Shown: positions 42,048 to 50,964 of the stretch, one piece after another | How the letters are laid out: every line of letters begins with the position of its first letter | How positions within the stretch are numbered: the stretch's first letter is position 1 | Assembly (NCBI GenBank): GCA_002328075.1 | Contig: DCVT01000044.1 | Location: 62,001-126,000, forward strand | Length of the DNA: 64,000 bases | Direction: 5' to 3' | Source: Anaerolineales bacterium UBA2181 | Lineage (GTDB): Bacteria; Chloroflexota; Anaerolineae; Promineifilales; UBA4811 | Notes under the pieces: generated by a model | Seen by the model: the letters and a program-made list of their open reading frames with translations, nothing else | What the model was told of the DNA's origin: nothing | Databases searched by the model: none | Position numbers and translations under genes: made by a program

Positions 42048-42701
42048 GTGGACGCAGATGCGGCCGTTGGGCGGGTCTTGGAGGCAATGGCAGAGTTGGA
42101 TATCGATGGCGTGACGCCACGGGTGCTAGAGGCGTTGCAGGCGGGAGCCATCCCCCGTGAGGTGCTGGGCGAGGGGCTCAGCGCCGGGATGCAGGTGGTG
42201 GGAGAACGTTTTGAGCGCGGTGACTATTTTCTGACCGACTTGGTGCTGGCCGGGGAGGTGATGAAGGCCGGGCTGGCCCCTCTGGAGCCACTGCTGGCGG
42301 CAAGCGAGGTTCGGGGTAGCGGGACGGTGGTGCTGGCTACCGTCAAGGGAGATATCCACCAGATTGGCAAGAACCTGGTGGGAATGATGTTGAGCAGCGC
42401 CGGTTACCGGGTGATCGACCTGGGCGTGGACGTACCTGCAGCCCAGGTGGTCCAGGCGGTGCGCCAGCACCGAGCCGACATCGTGGGCCTCTCGGTTCTG
42501 CTGACCACCATGGTTGGACAACTCCGGGCAGTGGTGGAAGAGCTGACCGAAGCCGGCCTGCGGTGCGGCGTCAAGGTCATGATTGGCGGCGCTTGCACCA
42601 CCCCCGAACTGGCCAGGGCGATGGGGTGCGACGCGCATGGCGGGGATGCGGTGGCGGCCGTGAGGGTGTGCCAGCAACTGATAGAAGAGCCAGCAACTTG
42701 A
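42048..42701 (+). CDS. Corrinoid (B12-binding) methyl-carrier protein
   Basis: A 217-residue protein of the MtaC/MtbC/MetH type: N-terminal four-helix cap (about 1-88, AIPREVLGEGLSAGMQVVGERFERGDYFL) and a Rossmann B12 domain (about 92-215). The cobalt-ligand motif is GDIHQIG with His104, followed by GLSVLLTTM and MIGGACTT, which hold the lower ligand. It carries methyl groups between methyltransferases. The GTG start has GGGAGG upstream. Reductive activation would need a RamA-like protein, not seen here. Confidence 0.93.
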   Translation: MDADAAVGRVLEAMAELDIDGVTPRVLEALQAGAIPREVLGEGLSAGMQVVGERFERGDYFLTDLVLAGEVMKAGLAPLEPLLAASEVRGSGTVVLATVKGDIHQIGKNLVGMMLSSAGYRVIDLGVDVPAAQVVQAVRQHRADIVGLSVLLTTMVGQLRAVVEELTEAGLRCGVKVMIGGACTTPELARAMGCDAHGGDAVAAVRVCQQLIEEPAT

Positions 42702-42785
42702 AGGCCGGCACGGAGAGAGCCAGGCCCGACGGGCCGGGCAGGCGGTGGCGTTGTACTCAGCGACGTGTCCCGTACGAATATCCAC

Positions 42786-43391
42786 ATGAACAACATGCCG
42801 CCTTGTGATTCTGTTCTGGTCCATGCTGCCCAGCAGCTGAACGCCGCCGGAATCAGGTGGGCGGTCTTTGCCGGCACGGCTGCGTCGCTGTATGGCGCCT
42901 CCCGGCCGGTGACGGACCTAGACGTTCTGGTCCCTGCGGCCGAGGTTGACCGCGTGACAGCGCTGTTTCCGGAGGCTCAGGCACGGCAGCACCCCGGATG
43001 CTTGGTGGGGCTGGGGCTGCCTGGGGTGGATATTGTGGTGGGTCTGAGTTCCATGGACCTGGATCCGCCAATGGCCATCCGCCTGACGCACCACCCGCTG
43101 CACGGTACAATGCTTCCCGTAATCCCTCGGGAGGACAACATCCTGCTCAAGGCGCTGTTGGGGCGGGGACCGGAGCAGGGTAAGCACGATTGGGCGGACG
43201 TGGAGGCAATGATGGCGCACGCGCCCTCGTTGGATTGGAACTATATACGTTGGCGCAGCGGGACCCTCCGCTCGCCCATCGACGGGTCGAGTATTTTGGA
43301 GCGGTTGCAGGCCCTGTGGCTGCAGGTGGGCGACCGGCAGGCCACAGACGAAACATATTCCAGCCTGGAGGAAAAGAATGACCAAGCTTGA
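42786..43391 (+). CDS. Nucleotidyltransferase-fold protein
   Basis: About 201 residues with a minimal nucleotidyltransferase signature: WAVFAGTAASLYGASRPVTDLDVLVP, where the first Gly-Thr/Ser pair and the Asp-x-Asp (TDLDV) would bind nucleotide and metal. The middle has VDIVVG and REDNILLKALLGRG. Similar proteins include aminoglycoside-adenylyltransferase-like and toxin-type NTases, often of unknown substrate. The start is uncertain: ATG 42786, ATG 42795 and GTG 42765 are all in frame and none has a good ribosome site. It overlaps the metallo-hydrolase by 14 bases. Confidence 0.7.
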   Translation: MNNMPPCDSVLVHAAQQLNAAGIRWAVFAGTAASLYGASRPVTDLDVLVPAAEVDRVTALFPEAQARQHPGCLVGLGLPGVDIVVGLSSMDLDPPMAIRLTHHPLHGTMLPVIPREDNILLKALLGRGPEQGKHDWADVEAMMAHAPSLDWNYIRWRSGTLRSPIDGSSILERLQALWLQVGDRQATDETYSSLEEKNDQA

Positions 43392-44358
43392 GAACCTGGG
43401 TGAGACCCATGATGCAACCATCACCGTGCTGGTAGACAACCATGCGGACCTATTGGTCAGGTCGAGCGAAAGCGTCAAACGGTTTACCGACGAACCGCTG
43501 TTGGCCGAACACGGCTTTTCGGCCCTGATCCAACTGCCCGACGCCACCATCCTGTGGGACGCGGGGATCAGCGAGACTGCGCTGCTGGAGAACATGAAAC
43601 GGCTCAAGCTTGACCCGGCGCGGATCGACACGATTGCCATCAGCCACGGCCACAGCGACCACACCGGCGCGCTGCTCAACCTGCTGCTGGCGACCGGCCG
43701 CGCGCCCGCGTCTCGCAAGTGGGGCAAGAAGGTCGATCTGCAGGAGGTTGACGACTGGATTCAGTCCAGGCGGATTCCGCTGGTGGTGCACCCGGCCGCT
43801 TTTCGAGAGCGCTGGGCCATCGATCGGCAAGGCGCCTATCACGGGCCGAACCCTCCGCCCTCCCGGGCTGCCTGGGAAGCAGCCGGCGCCCGCGTGGTGC
43901 TGGCAGAAGGCCCCACCTGCCTTGCGATGGGCTGTTGGACTACCGGGCAGGTGCCTCGCCGCACCTTTGAAACCGCCGGCGTGGGTTCTCGGCGGCTGTA
44001 CCGGGCGGACGGAGGCTTTCGTCCCGACCTGATCGAAGACGACCAGGCCATCTTTATGAGCGTCAGGGACAAGGGATTGGTGATTTTGGCCGGTTGCGCC
44101 CATTCCGGCATCTTGAACACCATCAACCAGGCGCGCGAGATCAGCGGGATTGACCAGGTTTGGGCGGTGCTGGGCGGCTTTCATCTGGCTCCGGCTAGCG
44201 ACGCGGACATCGCCCGGACCATCGACGCCATCCAGGCGCTTGAGCCCGTCATGGTCGTCCCGACCCACTGCACGGGATTCGCGGCTATCAGTGAGTTCGT
44301 CCGTCGAATGCCGGAGGCGTTTGTGCTGGGGGCAGTGGGTACCAAGTATCTGTTCTGA
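43378..44358 (+). CDS. MBL-fold metallo-hydrolase (COG1237, dihydropterin phosphate synthase-like)
   Basis: A 326-residue metallo-beta-lactamase-fold protein. The metal motif SHGHSDHTG gives His90, His92, Asp94 and His95; later ligands are in GCAHSGILNTI and the C-terminal PTHCTG. The layout matches COG1237 proteins annotated as 7,8-dihydropterin-6-methyl-4-(beta-D-ribofuranosyl)-aminobenzene 5'-phosphate synthase, an enzyme of methanopterin-type C1 cofactors, although most bacterial members have not been tested. GGAGG sits before the ATG. A C1-carrier link would fit the methyltransferase and corrinoid genes just upstream. Confidence 0.85.
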   Translation: MTKLENLGETHDATITVLVDNHADLLVRSSESVKRFTDEPLLAEHGFSALIQLPDATILWDAGISETALLENMKRLKLDPARIDTIAISHGHSDHTGALLNLLLATGRAPASRKWGKKVDLQEVDDWIQSRRIPLVVHPAAFRERWAIDRQGAYHGPNPPPSRAAWEAAGARVVLAEGPTCLAMGCWTTGQVPRRTFETAGVGSRRLYRADGGFRPDLIEDDQAIFMSVRDKGLVILAGCAHSGILNTINQAREISGIDQVWAVLGGFHLAPASDADIARTIDAIQALEPVMVVPTHCTGFAAISEFVRRMPEAFVLGAVGTKYLF

Positions 44359-44766
44359 GAAACCGGAATCCTGACCTTGGCCGCGATTCGTGGGGATTGC
44401 CGTGAGTCCACCAGCCGGCAGTGTGATTGATAGCTTTGGCGCCTGCTCGCCCGTCAGTCGGCACCCGGGCTCCAAAGATGGGACATGCAATTGCGGCCCG
44501 CGATTCAGCGGCATAACCGTAGCCCGTGCCAGAAGAGAGGGCCACGGAATCGGTCACGAAATCACGTGGTTGGCCGGGCGGTCTGCCGCACCGACCAGAC
44601 TGTGGCCAGAAATCCGCACCGACGCTTTCTACAAGGTCACCAATCCCGACAACTACCCGGATTTCAAGTCCTGACCGTATCTGATTGCCATTCCGCCAAA
44701 CGGGCCAAGGCGCGGCCCTAAGCCTACATGCCAAAGTCTCTACGCATGTTTGATTTCGACGTGCGC
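44359..44766 (+). other. Non-coding stretch before Gfo/Idh gene
   Basis: About 400 bases with no gene I can support; the small open frames have no ribosome site and no family-like sequence. Confidence 0.5.
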
Positions 44767-44795
44767 TTGCGCAGGTGGGCCAGCGCGGATAGAAT
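44767..44795 (+). promoter_or_regulatory. Probable promoter of Gfo/Idh-FAD-symporter operon
   Basis: TTGCGC (44767-44772), a 17-base spacer and TAGAAT (44790-44795), about 45 bases before the Gfo/Idh start. It would make the last three genes of the cluster a separate transcript. Confidence 0.5.
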
Positions 44796-44845
44796 TCGGC
44801 TGTCGCGTTTCGGGCAACGGCTGTTCTTGCAGAGTGGAGGAGCGC

Positions 44846-45931
44846 ATGGGTGAAATCCGGGCAGCCATCGTGGGCTGCGGCCGCATATCCGACCTGCACC
44901 AATTGGGCTACCGCGACCATACGGATGCCCGCATTGCGGCGGTGTGCGACGCGAAAAAGGGCCGGGCGCGAGAAAAAGCCAAAGCCTGGGGGGTGGAGCG
45001 TGTCTACAATGATTACGACCGGCTGCTGGCTGACCCGGAGATTGACCTGGTCGAGCTGCTGGTGCCACACCATCTGCACGCCCAGATGACCGTAAAGGCG
45101 TGCCAGGCGGGCAAGCACGTCTCGGTGCAAAAACCAATGGCGCTCTCGGCCGACGAGGCGGACCGGATGATCGCTGCCGCCCAATCAGCCGGCGTTGTGC
45201 TGCGGGTCTTTGAGAATTTCGTGTTTTACCCGCCACACGTCCGCGCCCGCGAGATGATCCAGGCGGGCGAGATCGGTGAGCCTCAGATGATCCGGCTGCA
45301 CGTCAACACGGGCAGGAGCGACACAGGCTGGAAGGTGCCGCTGAGCGCCTGGCTCTGGCGCTTTGACCAGGACAAGTGCGGCGGCGGTCCGCTGGTATTT
45401 GACCACGGCTACCACCTCTTTTCGCTGGCCTGCTACCTGATGGGTGACGTGGAGCGGGTCTACGCCTGGATGGACCGGAGTCCCATCGGGATGGGGATTC
45501 CGGCTCAGGTAGCCATGCTAGACGCCCCGGCGGTTATCATGATCCAGTTCAAGGCTCCGCGCCGTTACGGAGTGCTGGACTTTGAACACACCCCTAACAT
45601 GGTGATGGACTCGATCTATTACGCGGACGACGACCGGGTCGAGGTCATCGGGGACAAGGGAATGATCCTGGTCAACCGGTGCACCGCTCGGACGCTGGAC
45701 CTGCCGCCGCTGATGCTCTTTCGCGACGGAATCACGGCGCCGGTGCCGGTGGACCGATTTGAGTGGCACGACAGCTTTGTCGACTGCACCCGCCACCTGA
45801 TCGATGCGCTCAGGACCGGCGGGCAACCCGCGCTGGATGGCTCAACCGGCAAGGCAGTGCTCCAGTTCACGCTGGCGGCGCACATCTCGGCCCGTGAGGG
45901 TCGCGAGGTCCGGCCGGATGAGGTGGTATAG
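44846..45931 (+). CDS. Gfo/Idh/MocA-family oxidoreductase
   Basis: A 361-residue protein with an N-terminal NAD(P) Rossmann fold (AAIVGCGRISDLH), the QKPMAL segment where the family carries its catalytic Lys (EKP in most members), and GGGPLVFDHGYHLFSLACYLMG with the His/Asp active-site pair. Such enzymes oxidise or epimerise sugars, inositols and sugar acids, often at C3. GGAGGAGC is the ribosome site. Next to a GPH-type sugar/glycoside symporter and near two glycosidase relics, a role in glycoside or sugar-acid breakdown is likely; the substrate is not evident. Confidence 0.88.
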   Translation: MGEIRAAIVGCGRISDLHQLGYRDHTDARIAAVCDAKKGRAREKAKAWGVERVYNDYDRLLADPEIDLVELLVPHHLHAQMTVKACQAGKHVSVQKPMALSADEADRMIAAAQSAGVVLRVFENFVFYPPHVRAREMIQAGEIGEPQMIRLHVNTGRSDTGWKVPLSAWLWRFDQDKCGGGPLVFDHGYHLFSLACYLMGDVERVYAWMDRSPIGMGIPAQVAMLDAPAVIMIQFKAPRRYGVLDFEHTPNMVMDSIYYADDDRVEVIGDKGMILVNRCTARTLDLPPLMLFRDGITAPVPVDRFEWHDSFVDCTRHLIDALRTGGQPALDGSTGKAVLQFTLAAHISAREGREVRPDEVV

Positions 45932-45940
45932 GAGAAGCAG

Positions 45941-47473
45941 ATGAGAGCCATCGTGATCGGTTCGGGCATGGCGGGCCTGACCGCCGCCGCCTATCTGGCT
46001 CGGGCGGGCTACCAGGTGACCGTGTTTGAACAGCAGGACGAGATCGGCGGTGTGACGGCCACGCTGCGCCAGCATGGTTTTGGCTGGGACCTGGGACCCC
46101 TGTTACTGGAGGGTTTCGCCCCGTACGAGCCAGCTGGCCGGTTGCTGGCCGAGTTGGGGTTGACCAACCAGGTCCAGATGACCCGGGAGGACCGGGGCGT
46201 GGCGTTTCCCGATTTTGCGCTCTGGAAGCCGGCCGACTATGCCGGTCCCCAATGGCGGCGCGAGCGTCTCCAGGAGCTGTTCCCCGACCAGCGGGAGGCG
46301 TTGGACCACTACTACCGCTTTTACGACCGGCTGATGGACCTGATGTCCCTGGCCCGCCGGGCTGAGAACGCAGCTGGCCTAGCGGCGCTCCTGCTCAAAC
46401 TCCGCCTTGCGCTCGCCTTCCAGCCGATCAAGGGGATGGCAGACTGGAACGCTGCCCAGGTGATGGACCACTTTTTCGAGCGGCCGGAGTTGAGGGCGCT
46501 CTACACCGGTATCCTGGCCGATTTTGTCGTCCGGCCGTCTCAGTACCCCGGCCTCGGAGTGCCGGCGGTCAACGTCGAGACCGCTTTTGATAAACGCATT
46601 CCAGCACAAGTCTCCCGCGCTGGCCCCCGCCCGGTCTACCACTATATCCTGGGCGGGTGCGGGAAACTGGTGGAAGCGGCGGCGGGCGCCGTGCGAGCGT
46701 CCGGCGGCGAAATCTTCACTGGCGCAACCGTGACCCGTATCCGGACGCAGGACGGCCGCGCCACCGGGGTGGAGCTGGACGGCGGGCGTTTCGAACCGGC
46801 CGACCTGGTGCTGGCCAGCGGTGGCGTGCGCGAGACCTTTTTCGAGCTGGTCGGCCCGGAGCTGCTGGAGCACAGTTACCGGGACAAGGTGGAACATGTA
46901 CCGTTCATGGAATCCGTGCTGATGGTGCACGTGGGCACCGACCTGGACCCCGCACCCTATCAGCCGGCGGCGCTCTGCTATTACTACAATACGTACGATG
47001 TCGAAGGCGCGGTGCAGTCGTGTCAGCAGGGCAACTATCACGAAGGCAAGGATGGTTTTCTCATCTATGTACCCTCCCGGCACTCGCCCGATCTGGCGCC
47101 GGCCGGCCACCACGCCATCACCGTCTACACCATCGCCCCCAACCAGTTGATTCACGGGACGTGGGCCGAGCGGCGGGAGGAACTGGCCGACAAGCTGCTG
47201 GCCGAGGCCGAGCGGGTGCTGCCCGGCTTACGGGAACGATCTGCGGTTCGGGTGGTGCTTACGCCGGACGATTTCCGGCAGCGTACCCGGCAGCGGCACC
47301 ACAGTTTCGGGGGTGCAGCGCCGGTGATGGGCAGGGAAGGGGCGCCGCACCGCACACCCATCGGCGGGTTGTGGTTCATAGGCTCGCAGAGCGAGAGTCG
47401 GGGCGGGGTTGCCGGTGTGATGGCAGGAGCCCGCAAGGTAGTTCGGATGATTCAGGAGGAGGCCAACGCGTGA
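45941..47473 (+). CDS. FAD-dependent oxidoreductase (phytoene desaturase/amine oxidase-like)
   Basis: A 510-residue flavoprotein with a complete N-terminal dinucleotide motif VIGSGMAGLTAAAYLARAG followed by VFEQQDEIGGVTAT and GWDLGP, and a C-terminal FAD-contact segment GLWFIGSQSESRGGVAGVMAGARKV. The general plan is that of CrtI-type and CrtI-like carotenoid desaturases/isomerases and other NAD(P)/FAD amine-oxidase-superfamily members. It begins ten bases after the Gfo/Idh stop and overlaps the symporter start by four bases, so it is part of a sugar-type catabolic operon rather than carotenoid synthesis. Substrate unknown. Confidence 0.83.
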   Translation: MRAIVIGSGMAGLTAAAYLARAGYQVTVFEQQDEIGGVTATLRQHGFGWDLGPLLLEGFAPYEPAGRLLAELGLTNQVQMTREDRGVAFPDFALWKPADYAGPQWRRERLQELFPDQREALDHYYRFYDRLMDLMSLARRAENAAGLAALLLKLRLALAFQPIKGMADWNAAQVMDHFFERPELRALYTGILADFVVRPSQYPGLGVPAVNVETAFDKRIPAQVSRAGPRPVYHYILGGCGKLVEAAAGAVRASGGEIFTGATVTRIRTQDGRATGVELDGGRFEPADLVLASGGVRETFFELVGPELLEHSYRDKVEHVPFMESVLMVHVGTDLDPAPYQPAALCYYYNTYDVEGAVQSCQQGNYHEGKDGFLIYVPSRHSPDLAPAGHHAITVYTIAPNQLIHGTWAERREELADKLLAEAERVLPGLRERSAVRVVLTPDDFRQRTRQRHHSFGGAAPVMGREGAPHRTPIGGLWFIGSQSESRGGVAGVMAGARKVVRMIQEEANA

Positions 47474-48846
47474 GCACCAACCAGAGAGAAAAACTCCCGA
47501 CGCGCACCAAGTTGTTTTACGGCGTTGCCGATAGCGGCATCGCCATGTTGACCGCTTCGCTTCAGTTTTTCCTGCTCTTTTTCTACACCGATGTTCTGGG
47601 GATCGATCCTGGCCTGGCAGGCACCGCGCTCCTGGTGAGCAAGCTGACCTGGGATGCCATCAACGACCCGCTCTTTGGCTATATTTCTGACCGGACACGC
47701 AGCCGTTGGGGCAGGCGCCGGCCGTACCTGCTGTTTGGCGCTGTGCCGCTGGGATTGGCCGTCTGGTTGTTGTACTCGATTCCATCGGGACTCACCGGCG
47801 CAGCCGCTTTCCTTACCATCCTGTTCACCTTTTGGCTCTTTGACACCTTGCACACCATGGTGCAGGTAGCCTATTCCTCGTTGACGCCCGAGCTAACCCA
47901 CGACTACGACGAGCGCACCAGCCTCACCGTTGTGCGCATGATTTTCAGCGTGATTGGCTATATCCTGGGTGCTGCCGGGACCACCGCCATCGCCGGCCTG
48001 TTTATGAAGGCGATGGGTTGGACGGAGAAGGCAGCCTACAGCGGCATGGGCGCAGTTTTCGGCCTCATTGCCATGCTCACCGTGCTGACCACCGCCATCA
48101 AGGTTCGCGAACGGCCGCGGGCCGAGGTCAAGCTCTCCTCGCTGCCCCCTATCCCCGCGCTGCTGCAGACGTTCCGCAACCGGCCGTTCCGCCAGCTGGT
48201 GGCAGCCTTTTTTGTCAGCAGCTTTAGCTTTGCGTTGATGACTGCGCTGCTAGCGTTCTACCTGACGTACCACCTGGACATGGAGGCGCAGGTACCTATC
48301 GTGCTGCTGGTGATGCTGGCAACCATCGGTATCTTTTTGTTCCCCTGGAAGCTGGTCTCGGATCGCATCAACAAAGGTCCGTCCTACGCCCTGGGACTCC
48401 TCATAGCCTGTCTGGCGGTCATCAGCACCTTTCTCTTTCCCCCCGGTCCGAACTCGCTCATCTATCTGGTGGCCTTTGTGGCCGGGTTGGGTTTTTCTGG
48501 GCAGTGGGTCTTTCCCTGGAGCATGTTGCCGGATGTCATCGAGCACGACCAGTTGGCCACCGGCGAACGTCGTGAGGGTATCTATTACGGGGTGTGGGCG
48601 CTGGTGACCAAGTTCACCGATGCGTTAGGCATCGCCGTAAGTGGCTGGGCGTTGTCGCTGTTTGGGTATGTCCCCAACGTGGTGCAGACCGAGCAGGCCC
48701 GCCTGGGCATCCGGCTCTTTTTTGGCCCGGTTCCCGCCATTGCCATCATCCTCAGCCTGCCGCTGTTGGTCTGGTACCCCATCACCAGGGCCAGCCACGC
48801 GCAGTTGCGGGCCCGGCTGGAGGGCGGTCCGAGCGAGACACCCTGA
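47470..48846 (+). CDS. GPH-family sugar:cation symporter (MFS)
   Basis: The GTG at 47470 overlaps the FAD gene stop (GTGA) and has AGGAGG upstream. The 458-residue protein has about 12 transmembrane helices and the glycoside-pentoside-hexuronide signatures LFYGVADSGIAM, WDAINDPLFGYISDRTRSRWGRRRPYLLFGAVPLG and ERREGIYYGVWALVTKFTDALG. Members (MelB, XylP, GusB) import sugars or glycosides with sodium or protons. An open frame running 813 bases further upstream is out of frame with the FAD gene and has no family-like sequence, so it is ignored. It likely feeds the Gfo/Idh and FAD enzymes. Confidence 0.92.
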   Translation: MSTNQREKLPTRTKLFYGVADSGIAMLTASLQFFLLFFYTDVLGIDPGLAGTALLVSKLTWDAINDPLFGYISDRTRSRWGRRRPYLLFGAVPLGLAVWLLYSIPSGLTGAAAFLTILFTFWLFDTLHTMVQVAYSSLTPELTHDYDERTSLTVVRMIFSVIGYILGAAGTTAIAGLFMKAMGWTEKAAYSGMGAVFGLIAMLTVLTTAIKVRERPRAEVKLSSLPPIPALLQTFRNRPFRQLVAAFFVSSFSFALMTALLAFYLTYHLDMEAQVPIVLLVMLATIGIFLFPWKLVSDRINKGPSYALGLLIACLAVISTFLFPPGPNSLIYLVAFVAGLGFSGQWVFPWSMLPDVIEHDQLATGERREGIYYGVWALVTKFTDALGIAVSGWALSLFGYVPNVVQTEQARLGIRLFFGPVPAIAIILSLPLLVWYPITRASHAQLRARLEGGPSETP

Positions 48847-49089
48847 TCATCGACTACCACCGGCGACCCAAAACAGCGCGGTTGCGTGTCGTACCGAGCC
48901 GGCCGCCTATGGTTACCAGGCCCGGGTGCGCAGCTTGCCCAACACCGGGTTTGGTATCACCTGCGGCCACCAGCCAAAACAGCCGACAATCCGGTGGACC
49001 CAGCTGGGAATCGTTGGTCGGGCCGTCGGGTCAGCCACCGCCTGCTGCCCCGGCCGGCCCCGGGGCCGGGCAGCCGGGGCACCGTCCGC

Positions 49090-50067
49090 TCACCCGATTT
49101 CACGTTTCGTCTCTCCGCCTGCGTCATCTCTATGCAACGGGATCGGCACCCGCACACGGAGCAGCTCCAGCCCACCCACATCAAACCCAAACGAGAGCCG
49201 CAGCGCTCCTTGCGGGCAGATGGCGGTGCAGGTCTGGCACAGCAGGCATTCGGTGGACAACACTCGCTTGCCCTGTTGGGTATATTCCGGAATCCGGATG
49301 TCAACCGGACACGCCTGGGAACAGGTGCCGCAGCCGGTGCATTGCTCCTTGTTGGCCCGGATCTTGAGTAGCGAGAACCGGGAGGTTATTTTGAGTGGAA
49401 GGGTGATGGGGCATGCGTACTTGCAGAACGCACGATTGTCGCGCAGCAAGTATGCCAGCCCAATGCCCAAGGCGTAGTACAACCCGTTCCCAGCCAGAAA
49501 CCAGATCACCGCCTGCGGACCGGCAACGCCCTCACCATAACTCAAGCCGAACCACAAGGCCAGCACCAGCCCAAGGCTGACCAGAAAGTGCAGGTAGCGC
49601 AACCACCCCCACCGGCCGGGCAGTCGGCCAGGACTGCACGTGAAGGGCAGCAGGTCCAGTATCATGGCGGTCCAACATGCCCAACCGCACCACAGCCGGC
49701 CGAACAGCACAGGGCCGGCGATCTTGGCAATTAGATAGTGAATCACCGCCGCCTGGATCACTCCGGTCAGCAGACCAAAAAAGGCGCCCTCAATCTGCAT
49801 ATTCTCCTGACCGAGGATGGCGGCACCAAAGAACAGGAACAGCCCTACCAAGAAAAGGGTCAGCCGCCGGCCGCGGGGTTTGCTTTTGCGAGGCAAGGTG
49901 GCGTACAGTCCGAGCCCGATTCCCAACGATGCACCGATGTACCCAAAAAACAGGAATGCCGCAATATAGCCGGACGACTGCCACATGGCATAGCCCACAG
50001 CCAAAAAAACGAACATGATCACGCCGGGGACAATCAGCTTGTTCAACGCGAATCGTTGTTGCTTCAT
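49090..50067 (-). CDS. NapH/CcoG-like polyferredoxin membrane protein
   Basis: A 325-residue protein. Five or six transmembrane helices (about 8-28, 33-55, 69-88, 97-117, 160-178, 188-210) are joined by Cys motifs WCGWACWTA and FCKYACP. Two cytoplasmic 4Fe-4S clusters follow (CTGCGTCSQACP and CLLCQTCTAICP). This is the NapH/RdxA type, passing electrons from quinol or to periplasmic reductases. The ATG at 50067 has ACAGGAG upstream and a strong promoter. An in-frame extension to 50121 would begin inside the -10 box region and is excluded. No partner reductase is adjacent. Confidence 0.87.
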   Translation of the reverse strand: MKQQRFALNKLIVPGVIMFVFLAVGYAMWQSSGYIAAFLFFGYIGASLGIGLGLYATLPRKSKPRGRRLTLFLVGLFLFFGAAILGQENMQIEGAFFGLLTGVIQAAVIHYLIAKIAGPVLFGRLWCGWACWTAMILDLLPFTCSPGRLPGRWGWLRYLHFLVSLGLVLALWFGLSYGEGVAGPQAVIWFLAGNGLYYALGIGLAYLLRDNRAFCKYACPITLPLKITSRFSLLKIRANKEQCTGCGTCSQACPVDIRIPEYTQQGKRVLSTECLLCQTCTAICPQGALRLSFGFDVGGLELLRVRVPIPLHRDDAGGETKREIG

Positions 50068-50108
50068 GACTGCTCCTGTTATCGTCTGCGTGTCCGTTTC
50101 ATGGTCAC

Positions 50109-50137
50109 AGTATACTGGCATCCGGCGTGGTTGTCAT
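50109..50137 (-). promoter_or_regulatory. Strong promoter for polyferredoxin gene
   Basis: On the minus strand ATGACA (50137-50132), a 17-base spacer and TATACT (50114-50109), each five of six to consensus. Start near 50102, 35 bases before the ATG. Confidence 0.7.
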
Positions 50138-50201
50138 CGGGCAAACGCAGTATCGAGGATTAATAGCCGGTTGACGGTATCACTCTCTTGGCAGCGTAGT
50201 T

Positions 50202-50350
50202 TCAGTTGCCGGGCGGCACTGAAAGCAGCGCGAGTTCGAGTTCCGGCCCGACGCTCAGCCGGTCCGCCGGCGGCGGCCAGGGGTCCAGTCGTCCTCCGCC
50301 GGCGAGGGGGGGGGGACGTGCAGCTTGGTGGTCAGGATTGGCATTGACAT
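50202..50350 (-). pseudogene. N-terminal fragment of MalT-type (LAL) LuxR regulator
   Basis: An ATG at 50350 opens with MSMPILTTKLHVPPP, the typical beginning of large ATP-dependent MalT-type regulators. Reading then hits a run of ten G (50306-50315 on the plus strand). In the other frame after that run the expected continuation appears (RLDPWPPPADRLSVG, then ELELALLSVPPG in place of the usual RKLTLISAPAGFGKTT) before a stop at 50202. The rest of the roughly 900-residue regulator is absent. Confidence 0.6.
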
Positions 50351-50469
50351 CGGGTTAGTCTCAGCTGGATTGCCGACAGATGGGCCGCAGGGGCCGGAGA
50401 GCATTGACGACGTCAGCCCGCGTCTGGCCCAGGTCCTTGAGGGTTTCTGCAATGCGGTAGCGCCGAGGC

Positions 50470-50746
50470 CAAGGGACTCCGGACAGCCAGGCCTCCCCGG
50501 TTGGGGACGTGTGTATAGATCACGGTCATCTTGACCATGTTGTGACCCAGGAGCTCCCTGGACCGTGCGGATGTCATAGCGGTTCTCCCGGAGGTGCGTA
50601 GCGAAGCAGTGGCACAGAGTCTGTGGGCCGAACGGCTTGGCGACACCTGCCCGCTGTGCCGCCTGGCGGACCGCCTTTTGTAGCCGGCTTTCGTCCAGGC
50701 GGTGGCGGCGACGTACTGCTCCACATCCAGGCACATGAGGAAAGCA
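50470..50746 (-). pseudogene. Integron-type tyrosine recombinase remnant, frameshifted
   Basis: Two adjoining frames carry consecutive pieces of an IntI/XerD-like integrase C-terminus. Frame one (50746-50558): VRRRHRLDESRLQKAVRQAA, RAGVAKPFGPQTLCHCFATH and ENRYDIRTVQ. Frame two (50556-50470): ELLGHNMVKMTVIYTHVPNR and GGLAVRSPL. The motif HTLRHSFATH has become QTLCHCFATH, losing the catalytic Arg and His, and there is a frameshift near 50557. The nucleophile Tyr (IYTH) remains. It is a dead relic of a mobile element. Confidence 0.75.
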
Positions 50747-50964
50747 ACCACTGCGCCTGCCGGCTTCCACCGCTTGACACATTCCATCTGCCGTGCCATA
50801 CTCCAGCCAAGTCCAGCCATTCACACCAGATCTCTCCGTAAAAGCAATCATCATGGGGGCTAGACGGATTCCATCCAATAATGCCAGTTCATACACAAAG
50901 ACGGATTCCGTATAGAAAGTAGTTGGGCGGCCGGACGCGATAAGGAGACACTAGGTGAGACAAG

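Noticed and set aside
46657..47469. Upstream extension of the GPH symporter frame
   Set aside because: It overlaps the FAD gene in another frame and contains no conserved sequence; the GTG at 47470 with AGGAGG and GTGA overlap is the clear start.
50574..50810. An intact small protein on the minus strand inside the integrase relic
   Set aside because: The reading frame is out of phase with both integrase pieces and shows no family-like pattern or ribosome site.
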